Source: Pseudomonadota bacterium
Lineage (GTDB): Bacteria; Pseudomonadota; Alphaproteobacteria; Rhizobiales; Xanthobacteraceae
DNA length: 23,627 nucleotides
NCBI GenBank assembly: GCA_023388935.1
Contig: JAEWFG010000339.1
Coordinates: forward strand, 1-23,627
Reading direction: 5' to 3'
Both the position numbers and the translations under genes were made by a program. Below, one piece after another: positions 16,040-23,339 of the stretch; the stretch's first letter is position 1, and every line of letters begins with the position of its first letter. The notes under the pieces were generated by a model. The model saw nothing but the letters and a program-made list of their open reading frames with translations, did no database searches and was not told where the DNA came from.

Positions 16040-16353
16040 TCCTACCTCTCGGAAAAGACGACGGAATATAGGCGCGTTCGCCCGCCAATAGAAGGGCGCC
16101 GGGCGGCAATATTCGGCCCCCTTCCGGGTGTCTCCCAAATGCAAGCCCGGCGTACGAAATGGCAATTTGCCTGGGGCGATGGATTGGCATGATACGCGTC
16201 ATCTTGCATTCTGTTTCACGGCGGATTCGGTTGCGGCGAATTTGCATCAGTGGGAACCCACGCAACCGGGCGCAGCGTCGCGCGGCAGTCATCGATCGTT
16301 TTTAGGCTCTCCGTTGCGACTTGGGGAAGTTGGTCAAACGATGGAGTCATGAT
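16040..16353. other. 314-bp divergent intergenic region, Do protease / porin
   Basis: No gene is supported here; the short frames are not protein-like. It holds three small palindromes: GGCAATTTGCC (16161-16171), ATGA-N6-TCAT (16189-16202) and GTGGGAACCCAC (16250-16261). A TATATT on the minus strand (16065-16070), about 26 bp before the Do start, could be its -10 box, but no convincing -35 accompanies it. The promoters of both genes must lie here. Confidence 0.5.
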
Positions 16354-17967
16354 GTGAGCAGGACAAGGATTGCAGCCATGGCGATCGGTCTCGCCGGCGC
16401 GCTGGCGGCCTCGCAGGCCCAGGCCCAATCGGCAAACAACAGCGAGCAGGAGATCGCGCTCCTGAAGCAGCAGCTGAAGATGCTGGAACAGAAGCTCGAC
16501 AAGCTCCAAAGTCAGACCGCGGCGAACACGGCGGCAACGGCGAAAGCCAAGGCCGAAGCAAAGGCCGAGGCGAAGGCCGAAGCGAGATCGGAGGCGAAGG
16601 CCGCGGTCGCCAGCGCCAATGCGGCGATCCCGGTCAAGGCCCCCGCACCGGCGTCCGGGGTCGTGGTGACGATGCCGAACAACCGGCCGACCATCTGCAC
16701 TGCGGACGAACAGAACTGCGTCGCCATTACGAGCCGCGTGCACTGGGATGTCGGCGGTTACAATTATCGTCCCGACACGGCATCGACGTCGCCGCAACAG
16801 CTCGACAGCGGCGAGAACCTCCGCCGTGCGCGCATCGGCGTCGTCGGCAAGTTCTTTGGCGACTGGAACTACGCCCTGATCTATGACTTCGGCGGCACGT
16901 CCGACGGCTTCGGCGGCACAGCAGCCGGCTCGCTGCCCGGCGGCGGGACATCAGGCGTCGAAAATGCCTATCTGAGTTATACCGGCCTCAAGCCATTCGG
17001 CGGCAAGATGGCGATCGAAGCCGGCGTTATGGATATCCCCTGGACGCTCGACGAAGCCACGAGCTCCAACGACATCCTGTTCATGGAGCGTGCTTCGGTT
17101 GGCGTCATCGCACAAAATATCGCAGCCGGAGACTTCCGTTCGGCCGTCGGCACCCGATGGTGGAATGACCAGCTCTGGATCGGTGGCTATGTCACCGGAC
17201 CGACCACGGGCCAGATCCACTCTGCCTCCAGCGTTTCTCCGCCCGGGACCAGCGAGCAATATGGCGCGGTCGTCCGTGTCGCCGGCAATCCCATCAGCGG
17301 CAACGGCTACTCGCTGCATTTCGGTGCCGATGCAGAGTGGCTGATCCAGCCGCCGCGCAATCTGGTGACGCAGGCGCAGACGCTCACGCTCAGCGACCGG
17401 CCTGAACTGCGGATTGACCCGACGAACCTGATATCCACCGGTGCGATCGCCAACGTTTCCGGGGCGCAGGTCTACGGCGTCGAAGCGGCGGGGACCTATG
17501 GCCCGTTGATCGCGCAGGGCGAATACTACTGGTTCAATGTCGACCGCACTGCGAATACCGGCATGCCGCCGTTCGGCGCGTCGAGCCTGAAATTCGATGG
17601 CGGCTACGCGCAGGTCGGCTACGTGCTGACTGGCGAGACGCACGCCTACAATCCGGCGACGGCCTCCTATGGCGGCATCAAGCCGGCGGATCCGTTCTCA
17701 CTCACCGGCGGCGGCTGGGGTGCCTGGGAAATCGCCGGACGCGTGAGCACGATGAACCTGAACGATCAGCTCGCGACGGCGGCCGGCATCGCGGGTGGAC
17801 GGCAAACCATCTATACCGCCGCGCTGAACTGGTACGTCAACAACAACGTCCGTTTCATGCTGAACTACCTGCATGGCGACATCTCCAAGCAGGTGAGCTC
17901 CACCTCTGCGGTGAATGCGGGCTCGAGTTTCGATGCGATAGCGATGCGCACCCAGGTCGCTTTCTGA
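16354..17967 (+). CDS. Phosphate-selective porin O/P-type outer membrane protein
   Basis: This is a 537-residue outer membrane beta-barrel. Residues 1-24 form a signal peptide (SRTRIAAMAIGLAGALAASQAQA). Next comes a short coiled coil (31-54, EQEIALLKQQLKMLEQKLDKLQ), likely a trimerising stalk, then an Ala-Lys-Glu repeat helix (64-83), and a beta-rich barrel from about 127. RARIGVVGKFFGDWNYALIYDF and the C-terminal strand ending in Phe (MRTQVAF) are characteristic of the OprO/OprP group. Cys115 and Cys122 may form a disulfide. The start is the GTG at 16354, 7 bp after GGAG; an in-frame TTG at 16321 and ATG at 16378 are poorer choices. Anion selectivity is suggested by family only. A strong terminator ends the transcript. 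Confidence 0.85.
   Translation: MSRTRIAAMAIGLAGALAASQAQAQSANNSEQEIALLKQQLKMLEQKLDKLQSQTAANTAATAKAKAEAKAEAKAEARSEAKAAVASANAAIPVKAPAPASGVVVTMPNNRPTICTADEQNCVAITSRVHWDVGGYNYRPDTASTSPQQLDSGENLRRARIGVVGKFFGDWNYALIYDFGGTSDGFGGTAAGSLPGGGTSGVENAYLSYTGLKPFGGKMAIEAGVMDIPWTLDEATSSNDILFMERASVGVIAQNIAAGDFRSAVGTRWWNDQLWIGGYVTGPTTGQIHSASSVSPPGTSEQYGAVVRVAGNPISGNGYSLHFGADAEWLIQPPRNLVTQAQTLTLSDRPELRIDPTNLISTGAIANVSGAQVYGVEAAGTYGPLIAQGEYYWFNVDRTANTGMPPFGASSLKFDGGYAQVGYVLTGETHAYNPATASYGGIKPADPFSLTGGGWGAWEIAGRVSTMNLNDQLATAAGIAGGRQTIYTAALNWYVNNNVRFMLNYLHGDISKQVSSTSAVNAGSSFDAIAMRTQVAF
16546..16602 (+). repeat. 12-bp tandem coding repeat (Ala-Lys-Ala-Glu) in the porin
   Basis: About four degenerate copies of GCCAAGGCCGAA encode Ala-Lys-Ala-Glu units, residues 65-83 of the porin. 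It makes a charged helix linking the coiled coil to the barrel. Copy number could vary between strains by slippage. Confidence 0.7.
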
Positions 17968-17999
17968 TCTGAGGCCGAATTCTGTCGACCGGACTCAAA

Positions 18000-18028
18000 A
18001 ACCGGGAGCGGTACGATCGCTCCCGGTT
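18000..18028 (+). terminator. Rho-independent terminator after the porin gene
   Basis: Arms AACCGGGAGCG (18000-18010) and CGCTCCCGGTT (18018-18028) are perfect 11-bp complements around a 7-nt loop, followed by the T-rich CCTTCTT and preceded by an A run. It lies 33 bp past the porin stop. Confidence 0.85.
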
Positions 18029-18142
18029 CCTTCTTGCAAGCTGCGTGCTTTGCTCTCAGGCTACTTGCCAAACTGGGGCCAGCGGGACAGTTAGCAGCCG
18101 GGCGCACACCACGAGCTGCGCGCCATCTGATGGAGACAAGCC

Positions 18143-19156
18143 ATGAAGGCCGTCGGCTACAAAAAGTCGCTTCCGATCGAGGATCAGGATGCACTGTTCG
18201 ATTTCGAGACTACAAAACCGGAGCCCAAGGGACGCGACATCCGCGTTGCGGTGATGGCGATCTCGGCCAATCCCGTCGACTACAAGGTGCGCAAGCGTGC
18301 CGCACCGCCCGAGGGCGAAGTCAAGATTCTGGGCTATGACGCAGCCGGCGTGGTCGATGCCGTCGGCCCCGAGGTCACGCTGTTCAAGCCGGGCGACGAG
18401 GTGTTCTACGCCGGCTCGATCCTGCGCCAGGGCACCAACTCCGAATTCCATCTGGTCGATGAGCGCATCGTCGGCAACAAGCCGAAATCGCTTTCGTTCG
18501 CACAGGCCGCGGCACTCCCCCTCACCTCCATTACCGCCTGGGAGTTGCTGTTCGACCGGCTCGGCGCCGTGCCCGGCAAGAGCGTCGATCCGCGCACGCT
18601 GCTGATCACGGGCGGTGCCGGCGGCGTCGGCTCGATCCTGATCCAGCTTGCGCGCCGCCTCACCGGCCTGACGGTGCTCGCCACCGCAACGCGCCCGGAA
18701 TCGCAGAAATGGTGCCTCGATCTCGGCGCGCATGCCGTGATCGATCACGGCAAGCCGATGAAAGAGCAGATCGAGAAGCTCAAGCTGCCGCCGGTCGCGC
18801 TGGTGGCGAGCCTCACCTTCACAGACCAGCACTACAAGTCGATCGTCGAGTTCATGGCGCCGCAGGGACGGTTCGGTCTGATCGACGATCCGCCGGAGTT
18901 CGCCATGAGCGCATTCAAGGGCAAGGCGATCTCGGTGCACTGGGAATCAATGTTCACCCGCTCCTCGTTCCAGACGCCGGACATGATCGCGCAGCATCAT
19001 CTGCTCAACGACGTCTCCGACCTCATCGACAAGGGCGTGCTGCGCACCACGCTCGACCAGACCTTCGGCACGATCAACGCGGCCAATCTCAAGCGCGCGC
19101 ATGCGCTGCTCGAGAGCGGGAAGTCGCGCGGCAAGATCGTGCTGGAGGGGTGGTAG
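18143..19156 (+). CDS. Zinc-independent medium-chain alcohol dehydrogenase / quinone oxidoreductase-like protein
   Basis: This 337-residue MDR-superfamily oxidoreductase resembles the group often labelled zinc-binding alcohol dehydrogenase family (adh_fam_1). The GroES-like N-terminal domain has AISANPVDYKVRKR (40-52) and LGYDAAGVV (63-71). The Rossmann domain has TGGAGGVGSILIQLAR (156-171), a typical NADPH-binding glycine motif. The structural-zinc cysteine cluster is missing and no catalytic Cys/His ligand set is seen, so it should be a zinc-free NADPH-dependent quinone or enone reductase despite the usual name. TGGAGACAAGCC gives a good ribosome binding site for the ATG at 18143. It is isolated by the porin terminator upstream and converges on the hisC-type gene. 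Confidence 0.88.
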   Translation: MKAVGYKKSLPIEDQDALFDFETTKPEPKGRDIRVAVMAISANPVDYKVRKRAAPPEGEVKILGYDAAGVVDAVGPEVTLFKPGDEVFYAGSILRQGTNSEFHLVDERIVGNKPKSLSFAQAAALPLTSITAWELLFDRLGAVPGKSVDPRTLLITGGAGGVGSILIQLARRLTGLTVLATATRPESQKWCLDLGAHAVIDHGKPMKEQIEKLKLPPVALVASLTFTDQHYKSIVEFMAPQGRFGLIDDPPEFAMSAFKGKAISVHWESMFTRSSFQTPDMIAQHHLLNDVSDLIDKGVLRTTLDQTFGTINAANLKRAHALLESGKSRGKIVLEGW

Positions 19157-19158
19157 GA

Positions 19159-19179
19159 GCGCGGCGCAAGGCGCTGCGC
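19159..19179. terminator. Possible hairpin between convergent genes
   Basis: GCGCGGCGC (19159-19167) and GCGCTGCGC (19171-19179) pair at 8 of 9 positions (the ninth is G-U in plus-strand RNA) around a 3-nt loop, followed by ATTCTCC. It sits just after the dehydrogenase stop and before the hisC-type stop. With no real T-tract the call is tentative. Confidence 0.4.
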
Positions 19180-19192
19180 ATTCTCCGCGATC

Positions 19193-20287
19193 CTAACGGC
19201 GATGGCGGTCTGTGCCGTCCGCCGCCGCTGCACCCAGGATATCCGACAGGGCAAGCAGGAGCCTGTCGATTTGCTCGTCTGTGCCCACGGTGATCCGCAG
19301 GTAGTCTGAAATACGGGGCGCTGGAAAGTGGCGAACGATCACCGCCCGTTCGCGGAGGGCGGCCGCCAGTACCGCGCCCTCATGCGCCGGATGGCGCGCG
19401 AAAACAAAGTTGGCTGCGGATGTCAGGACATCGAAGCCAAGCCGCTTTAACCCGCGATTTAGCCGCTCTCGATCTTCGATCACGCGAGTTCGGCCCTGCT
19501 GGAAATGGGCTTCGTCTTCCAGCGAGGCGATGGCGCCGGCCTGGGCGGGCCGACCAAGAGGATAGGAGTTGAAGCTGTCCTTGACGCGGGTGAGAGCCTC
19601 GATCAGATCGGCATCGCCGATTGCATAGCCGACACGCAGCCCCGCGAGTGCCCGGGACTTCGACATGGTCTGGACGACCAGAAGATTGCGGTGCGAGGCA
19701 ACCAACGGAATCGAAGTTTCGGCACCGAAGTCGACATAGGCTTCGTCGATCACCACAGGGACGTCCGGGTGGTCATCGAGCAGGCCAGCGATCTCGGCCC
19801 GCGACAGCGCTATCCCTGTCGGTGCGTTCGGGTTGGGCATGATCACCGCACCGGCCAGTCGTCGATAATCGGCAACGCGGATTTGCATCGCTTGATCCAG
19901 CGGCACCGTCTCGTAGGCGATCCCGAACAGACGGCAATAGACCGGGTAGAAACTGTAGGTGATATCAGGGAAGAGCAACGGCGCGTCGTGCTTCAGCAGC
20001 GCGACAAACGCGTGCGCCAACACCTCGTCCGAACCGTTGCCAACGAACACCTGCTCGGGACGCACCTCGTGGTAGCTCGCCAAGGCAGCCCGCAACTCGG
20101 TCGCCTGCGGGTCCGGGTACAGGCGCAACGCATCGGTCGCCTCGTTGCAGATCGCTGTCATCGCGCGCGGCGAAGGACCAAGCGGATGCTCGTTCGTGTT
20201 GAGCTTGACCAGATCCGCCATGCGGGGCTGTTCGCCCGGCACATAGGGCTTCAGTCCAAGCGTCAGGTTGCTCCAGAAGCGGCTCAT
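19193..20287 (-). CDS. hisC: Histidinol-phosphate aminotransferase (class I/II PLP aminotransferase)
   Basis: This 364-residue PLP enzyme is predicted to catalyse the transamination step of histidine synthesis (imidazole acetol phosphate to histidinol phosphate). It opens with LKPYVPGEQP, then LVKLNTNEHPLGPSP, GNGSDEVL, PNPNAPTG (substrate/PLP-binding Asn154), VIDEAYVDF (Asp181, Tyr184) and TMSKSRALAGLRVGY with the Schiff-base Lys210. ISDYLRITVG carries the C-terminal substrate-carboxylate Arg. The common TNEN motif is TNEH here. ATG at 20287 is chosen; a GTG at 20302 adds five residues. No other his gene is nearby, so this may be a second copy or a related aromatic aminotransferase. It lies 84 bp downstream of the chloride channel gene on the same strand. 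Confidence 0.87.
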   Translation of the reverse strand: MSRFWSNLTLGLKPYVPGEQPRMADLVKLNTNEHPLGPSPRAMTAICNEATDALRLYPDPQATELRAALASYHEVRPEQVFVGNGSDEVLAHAFVALLKHDAPLLFPDITYSFYPVYCRLFGIAYETVPLDQAMQIRVADYRRLAGAVIMPNPNAPTGIALSRAEIAGLLDDHPDVPVVIDEAYVDFGAETSIPLVASHRNLLVVQTMSKSRALAGLRVGYAIGDADLIEALTRVKDSFNSYPLGRPAQAGAIASLEDEAHFQQGRTRVIEDRERLNRGLKRLGFDVLTSAANFVFARHPAHEGAVLAAALRERAVIVRHFPAPRISDYLRITVGTDEQIDRLLLALSDILGAAAADGTDRHRR

Positions 20288-20371
20288 CTCTCGGATCCTC
20301 ACAATCCCACATTACCACCACCGCGGACGCCCAGAGACGCGGCCCACGGTCCCGTCCGTTCCAACCGTCCA

Positions 20372-21706
20372 TCAGGGCGGCGGATTCCGCAATCGCGGGG
20401 GCGTTGCGTGCGCCGCGGTCTGGCGCTCGACGAAGCCCTTGGCGAGCGCATGATAGATGCCCTCCTCGCAAATCACCCGCGAGGTCGCATGCGCAATCAG
20501 CGCGGCCGCCATCAACGGCACGACCATGCTGTGATTGTCGGTCATCTCGGTTACGATCACGAATGCGGTGATCGGCGCCTGCACCACGCCGGCGAAATAC
20601 GAGACCATGCCGAGCAGCATGATCGCGCCAAGCGGCGCATCGTGGAAGAACGAGGCAATGTTGCAGCCGATGCCGGCACCAACGGCGAGCGAGGGCGAGA
20701 AGATACCGCCGGGAATGCCGCTGATGGCGGCAAAGGTGGTCGCCAAGAGCTTGAGTGCGCCGAAGTCCTGCGGCAGCGGGGAGTCGTGATCGAGTGCCGT
20801 CTTCACTTGCGCATAGCCGGTGCCGTAGATCGTATCGCCGGACACCAAACCGCAGACCGCGACAGCGAGTCCGCAGGCGAATGCGAACCAGAGCGGATGG
20901 CCCTTGATCGCGCGGCCGAGGGGATTCTTGAAACCGCGCGCCATCGCAATGACGACGCGGCTGAACAGGCCGCCCGCCAGGCCCCCAACCACGCCGCAGA
21001 TCGGTATAGCGAACCAGTCGGCACCGCGCGCAAGCGCCGCCGCGCTGCTGCCGAAATAGGCGTAGTTGCCCGCCAAGGCGAGCGACGTCAGGCCAGCGGC
21101 AATGACGGCGCCAATGATGAGGCTGGATGTGCGGGTTTCAAACGCGCGGCTCATCTCCTCGATGCCGAAGACGATGCCCGCTAGCGGCGTGTTGAACGCC
21201 GCCGCAACGCCGGCGGCCGCACCGGCCAAAATCAATCCGGGCTGGCGACGTGGCGAGACGCGGCCCAGCGCGAACATGATGGAGGCACCAACCTGAACGG
21301 TCGGCCCTTCCCGACCAACGGAGGCGCCGCACAAGAGCCCGAGCAAGGTGAGGATCATCTTGCCGATCGCAATCCGGATCGAGACCAGGCTCTCGCGCGC
21401 CGCCAGATCGGTCAGATGCCGCGCGGCGATTGCCTGCGGAATTCCACTGCCTTGCGCGTTCGGGAACAGGCGAATGGTCAGATAGGCTGACAGCATGAAG
21501 CCCAGCGGCGTCACAGCCAGCACGGCGTAGCGCGACTTGGCCAGCAGGAGCGAAAAGGAATGCTGGGCGAGATCGGCGAGTTGCGCCAGCGCCACCGCCG
21601 CGGCGCCGACCCCGACCCCGCCGAGCAGAAAGATCACCCGCCGCTGCCATCGCGCGGATGTCAGCCTGAACAGGCGTCTGTGGCGGGTCGAGATAGGCCA
21701 GAGCAT
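20372..21706 (-). CDS. clcA: CLC family chloride channel / H+-Cl- exchanger
   Basis: This 444-residue inner-membrane protein has the CLC fold. The three chloride-binding signatures are present: GSGIP (86-90), GREGP (131-135) with the gating glutamate Glu133, and GIPGGIFSP (330-338), plus Tyr418 near the C-terminus as the probable inner-gate tyrosine. GIEEM (181-185) retains the internal proton-path glutamate, so this is more likely an H+/Cl- exchanger than a pure channel. There are no CBS domains. The frame is open far upstream into the SDR gene, but that part is only a shadow of it; MLWPISTRHRR at 21706 is the plausible start, with a weak ribosome binding site. It lies between an SDR gene (134 bp upstream) and the hisC-type gene. 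Confidence 0.92.
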   Translation of the reverse strand: MLWPISTRHRRLFRLTSARWQRRVIFLLGGVGVGAAAVALAQLADLAQHSFSLLLAKSRYAVLAVTPLGFMLSAYLTIRLFPNAQGSGIPQAIAARHLTDLAARESLVSIRIAIGKMILTLLGLLCGASVGREGPTVQVGASIMFALGRVSPRRQPGLILAGAAAGVAAAFNTPLAGIVFGIEEMSRAFETRTSSLIIGAVIAAGLTSLALAGNYAYFGSSAAALARGADWFAIPICGVVGGLAGGLFSRVVIAMARGFKNPLGRAIKGHPLWFAFACGLAVAVCGLVSGDTIYGTGYAQVKTALDHDSPLPQDFGALKLLATTFAAISGIPGGIFSPSLAVGAGIGCNIASFFHDAPLGAIMLLGMVSYFAGVVQAPITAFVIVTEMTDNHSMVVPLMAAALIAHATSRVICEEGIYHALAKGFVERQTAAHATPPRLRNPPP

Positions 21707-21773
21707 GGAGACCCAGTGTGAGCCGGTCGCGCTCCGAATTGAAGGGGGAATAAGAGGTAGGCCAGCTAGGCTG

Positions 21774-21791
21774 GAACCGCGCTGGCGGTTC
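21774..21791. other. Hairpin in the SDR-clcA gap
   Basis: GAACCGC-GCTG-GCGGTTC is a perfect 7-bp stem with a 4-nt loop. The smaller CCAGC-TAG-GCTGG (21762-21774) adjoins it and shares one base. It might attenuate read-through from the SDR gene into clcA, but no T-tract follows on either strand. Confidence 0.35.
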
Positions 21792-21840
21792 TGTCGCGGG
21801 CCTCGACCTCTGAGATCACCTAAGCCGGCACGCGCGAACC

Positions 21841-22629
21841 TTAGGCTATCGTGTTGACGATACCGCCTTCGGCGCGCAATGCCGCGCCGTTGGTGGCAGA
21901 CGCCTCCTTCGACGCAACGTAGACCACCATGTTGGCGATCTCGTCGACGCTGGCGAAGCGTTGGATCAGCGAGCTCGGCCGATGCTGTTTGACGAAATTG
22001 GCGGCGGCCTCTTCGACTGACTGACCATTCTGCCTGGCGAGATCCTTCACAAAAGTCTCGACGCCTTCGGACATGGTCGGACCCGGCAGCACGGAATTGA
22101 CGGTGACGCCGGTGCCGCGGGTGAGCTGCGCCAGCCCGCGCGCGACCGAGAGCTGGGCCGTCTTGGTCATGCCGTAATGGATCATCTCGACGGGAATGTT
22201 GAGTGCGGACTCCGAGGAGATGAAGACGATGCGGCCCCAATTGCGCTTGAGCATGCCCTTCAGGTAGGCGCGCGACAGGCGCACGCCGCTCATCACGTTG
22301 ACCTCGAAGAAGCGGCTCCAGTCCTCGTCCGGGATGTCGAAAAAGTCCTTGGGCTCGAAGATGCCGGCATTGTTGATGAGGATGTCGACCTCTGGCAGCG
22401 CCGACACGAGCGCCTTGCACCCCGCCGCGGTCGAGACGTCAGCGGCGATGCCGCGCACCTTAGGTCCCGCGGCTTCCAGCCTGCGCACGGCCGCATCGAC
22501 CTTGTCCTGGCCGCGCCCATTGATCACGACGCTCGCACCCGAGCCGGCAAGGCCCTTTGCGATGGCGTGGCCGATGCCGGCGGTCGAGCCGGTCACAAGG
22601 GCAGTCTTTCCGGAAAGGTCGATCTTCAT
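21841..22629 (-). CDS. Short-chain dehydrogenase/reductase (SDR)
   Basis: This 262-residue classical SDR oxidises or reduces an unknown alcohol/ketone with NAD(P). The cofactor motif TGSTAGIG is at 13-20, NNAG at 86-89 and the structural Asn at 111. The catalytic set is Ser139, Tyr152 and Lys156 (YGMTK), and PGPTMSEGVETF follows the usual PG motif. Arg39 after the second strand (INGRG) suggests NADP preference. The C-terminal region is longer than minimal, with an insertion around LARQNGQSVEEAAANFVKQH. ATG 22629 is preceded by GGAGATGACGA. A perfect inverted repeat covers this ribosome binding site and the predicted -10 box, so tight regulation is likely. The neighbouring clcA and hisC-type genes do not suggest a pathway. 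Confidence 0.92.
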   Translation of the reverse strand: MKIDLSGKTALVTGSTAGIGHAIAKGLAGSGASVVINGRGQDKVDAAVRRLEAAGPKVRGIAADVSTAAGCKALVSALPEVDILINNAGIFEPKDFFDIPDEDWSRFFEVNVMSGVRLSRAYLKGMLKRNWGRIVFISSESALNIPVEMIHYGMTKTAQLSVARGLAQLTRGTGVTVNSVLPGPTMSEGVETFVKDLARQNGQSVEEAAANFVKQHRPSSLIQRFASVDEIANMVVYVASKEASATNGAALRAEGGIVNTIA

Positions 22630-22634
22630 TCGTC

Positions 22635-22683
22635 ATCTCCATGATGTGGATGGAGATATCGTGCGCTGCACAGGCAGCTTCAA
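22635..22683 (-). promoter_or_regulatory. Predicted SDR promoter with overlapping operator-like inverted repeat
   Basis: On the minus strand, TTGAAG (22678-22683) and GATATC (22655-22660) are separated by 17 bp and could be -35 and -10 boxes. ATCTCCAT (22635-22642) and ATGGAGAT (22650-22657) are perfect 8-bp arms with a 7-bp spacer, covering the end of the -10 box, the expected start point and the ribosome binding site. GAGATATCG at 22653-22661 recurs at 22703-22711, 50 bp away. Confidence 0.5.
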
Positions 22684-22722
22684 TCGCCGCTCACCGACGC
22701 GTGAGATATCGCCGTGCCATAC

Positions 22723-22752
22723 AAAAAAAGCGGCGCTCAGAGGCGCCGCTTT
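22723..22752 (-). terminator. Rho-independent terminator after rplQ
   Basis: On the minus strand AAAGCGGCGC pairs perfectly with GCGCCGCTTT around a 6-nt loop and is followed by an unbroken T run. It lies 22 bp past the rplQ stop and closes the ribosomal protein/rpoA operon. Confidence 0.95.
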
Positions 22753-22774
22753 CTCTAACTCGGTACCGGCCGGC

Positions 22775-23191
22775 TTACGCCGCGTCGGCTTCCTTCTCCT
22801 GCACCGGACCGGAGTCCTGGCCCTTGGCGTCGACGTCGCGATCGACGAACTCGATCACGGCCATCGCGGCGTTGTCGCCGTAGCGGAAGCCGGCCTTGAT
22901 GATGCGGGTGTAGCCGCCCTGGCGGTCCTTGTAGCGGGGCGCCAGCGTGTCGAACAGCTTCTTGACCTGGTCCTTGTCGCGCATTTCGGAGATCGCCTGG
23001 CGGCGCATGGCCAGCCCGCCCTTCTTGCCGAGGGTCACGAGCTTCTCGACGATCGGGCGAAGCTCCTTGGCCTTGGGCAGAGTGGTGACGATCTGCTCGT
23101 GCTTGATCAGCGCGGCCGCCATGTTGGCGAACATCGCCTTGCGGTGCTCGGCCGTGCGGTTGAGCTTCCGATGAACCTTGCCGTGACGCAT
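22775..23191 (-). CDS. rplQ: 50S ribosomal protein L17
   Basis: This is a large-subunit ribosomal protein lining the peptide exit region. It has 138 residues: the canonical MRHGKVHRKLNRTAEHRKAM start, then LIKHEQIVTTLPKAKELRPIVEKLVTLGK and the GGYTRIIKAGFRYGDNAAMAVIEFVD end of the L17 fold. A 20-residue acidic tail (ending VQEKEADAA) extends beyond the E. coli length, as is usual in alphaproteobacteria. AAGGACT precedes the ATG as a ribosome binding site. It is the last gene of the alpha operon, 147 bp after rpoA, and ends in a strong terminator. Confidence 0.98.
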   Translation of the reverse strand: MRHGKVHRKLNRTAEHRKAMFANMAAALIKHEQIVTTLPKAKELRPIVEKLVTLGKKGGLAMRRQAISEMRDKDQVKKLFDTLAPRYKDRQGGYTRIIKAGFRYGDNAAMAVIEFVDRDVDAKGQDSGPVQEKEADAA

Positions 23192-23272
23192 GTGAGTAGT
23201 CCTTACGTTAAAACTGCCGCGACGGTTCGTCGGACATGTTGCTCAGGTGGGCTGCCTGCGTTCGCCCAAGTC

Positions 23273-23339
23273 AGCGAGTGGCGAATGGTGAGTAGCGAAT
23301 AGTTCTTCCCCATTCGCCACTCCCTACTCGCCATTCGCT
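23273..23339. repeat. Inverted array of degenerate heptamers between rpoA and rplQ
   Basis: The left arm is AGCGAGT, GGCGAAT, GGTGAGT, AGCGAAT (23273-23300), and the right arm is ATTCGCC, ACTCCCT, ACTCGCC, ATTCGCT (23312-23339). Each arm is four tandem 7-mers fitting RGYGART or its complement, with one departure in ACTCCCT. The arms form a hairpin of about 30 bp with an 11-nt loop. The last base is shared with the rpoA stop codon. It looks like a small dispersed palindromic repeat inserted in the operon. Confidence 0.75.

Noticed and set aside
16253..16280. EcfG-type promoter (GGAAC with a downstream CGTC) before the porin
   Set aside because: The spacing is 18 bp and the second box is CGTC, not the usual 16-17 bp and CGTT. 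GGAAC is also part of the palindrome GTGGGAACCCAC.
19505..21184. Open frame of 559 codons on the plus strand
   Set aside because: It is antisense to the hisC-type gene and clcA and crosses their intergenic gap, so it is not a real gene.
21819..21845. CCTAAG-N15-CTTAGG at the SDR stop codon
   Set aside because: A 6-bp stem with a 15-nt loop and no T-tract is too weak to call a terminator.
21707..22420. N-terminal extension of the chloride channel to 682 residues
   Set aside because: The extra residues are the SDR gene read in another frame; the CLC fold begins after the methionine at 21706.
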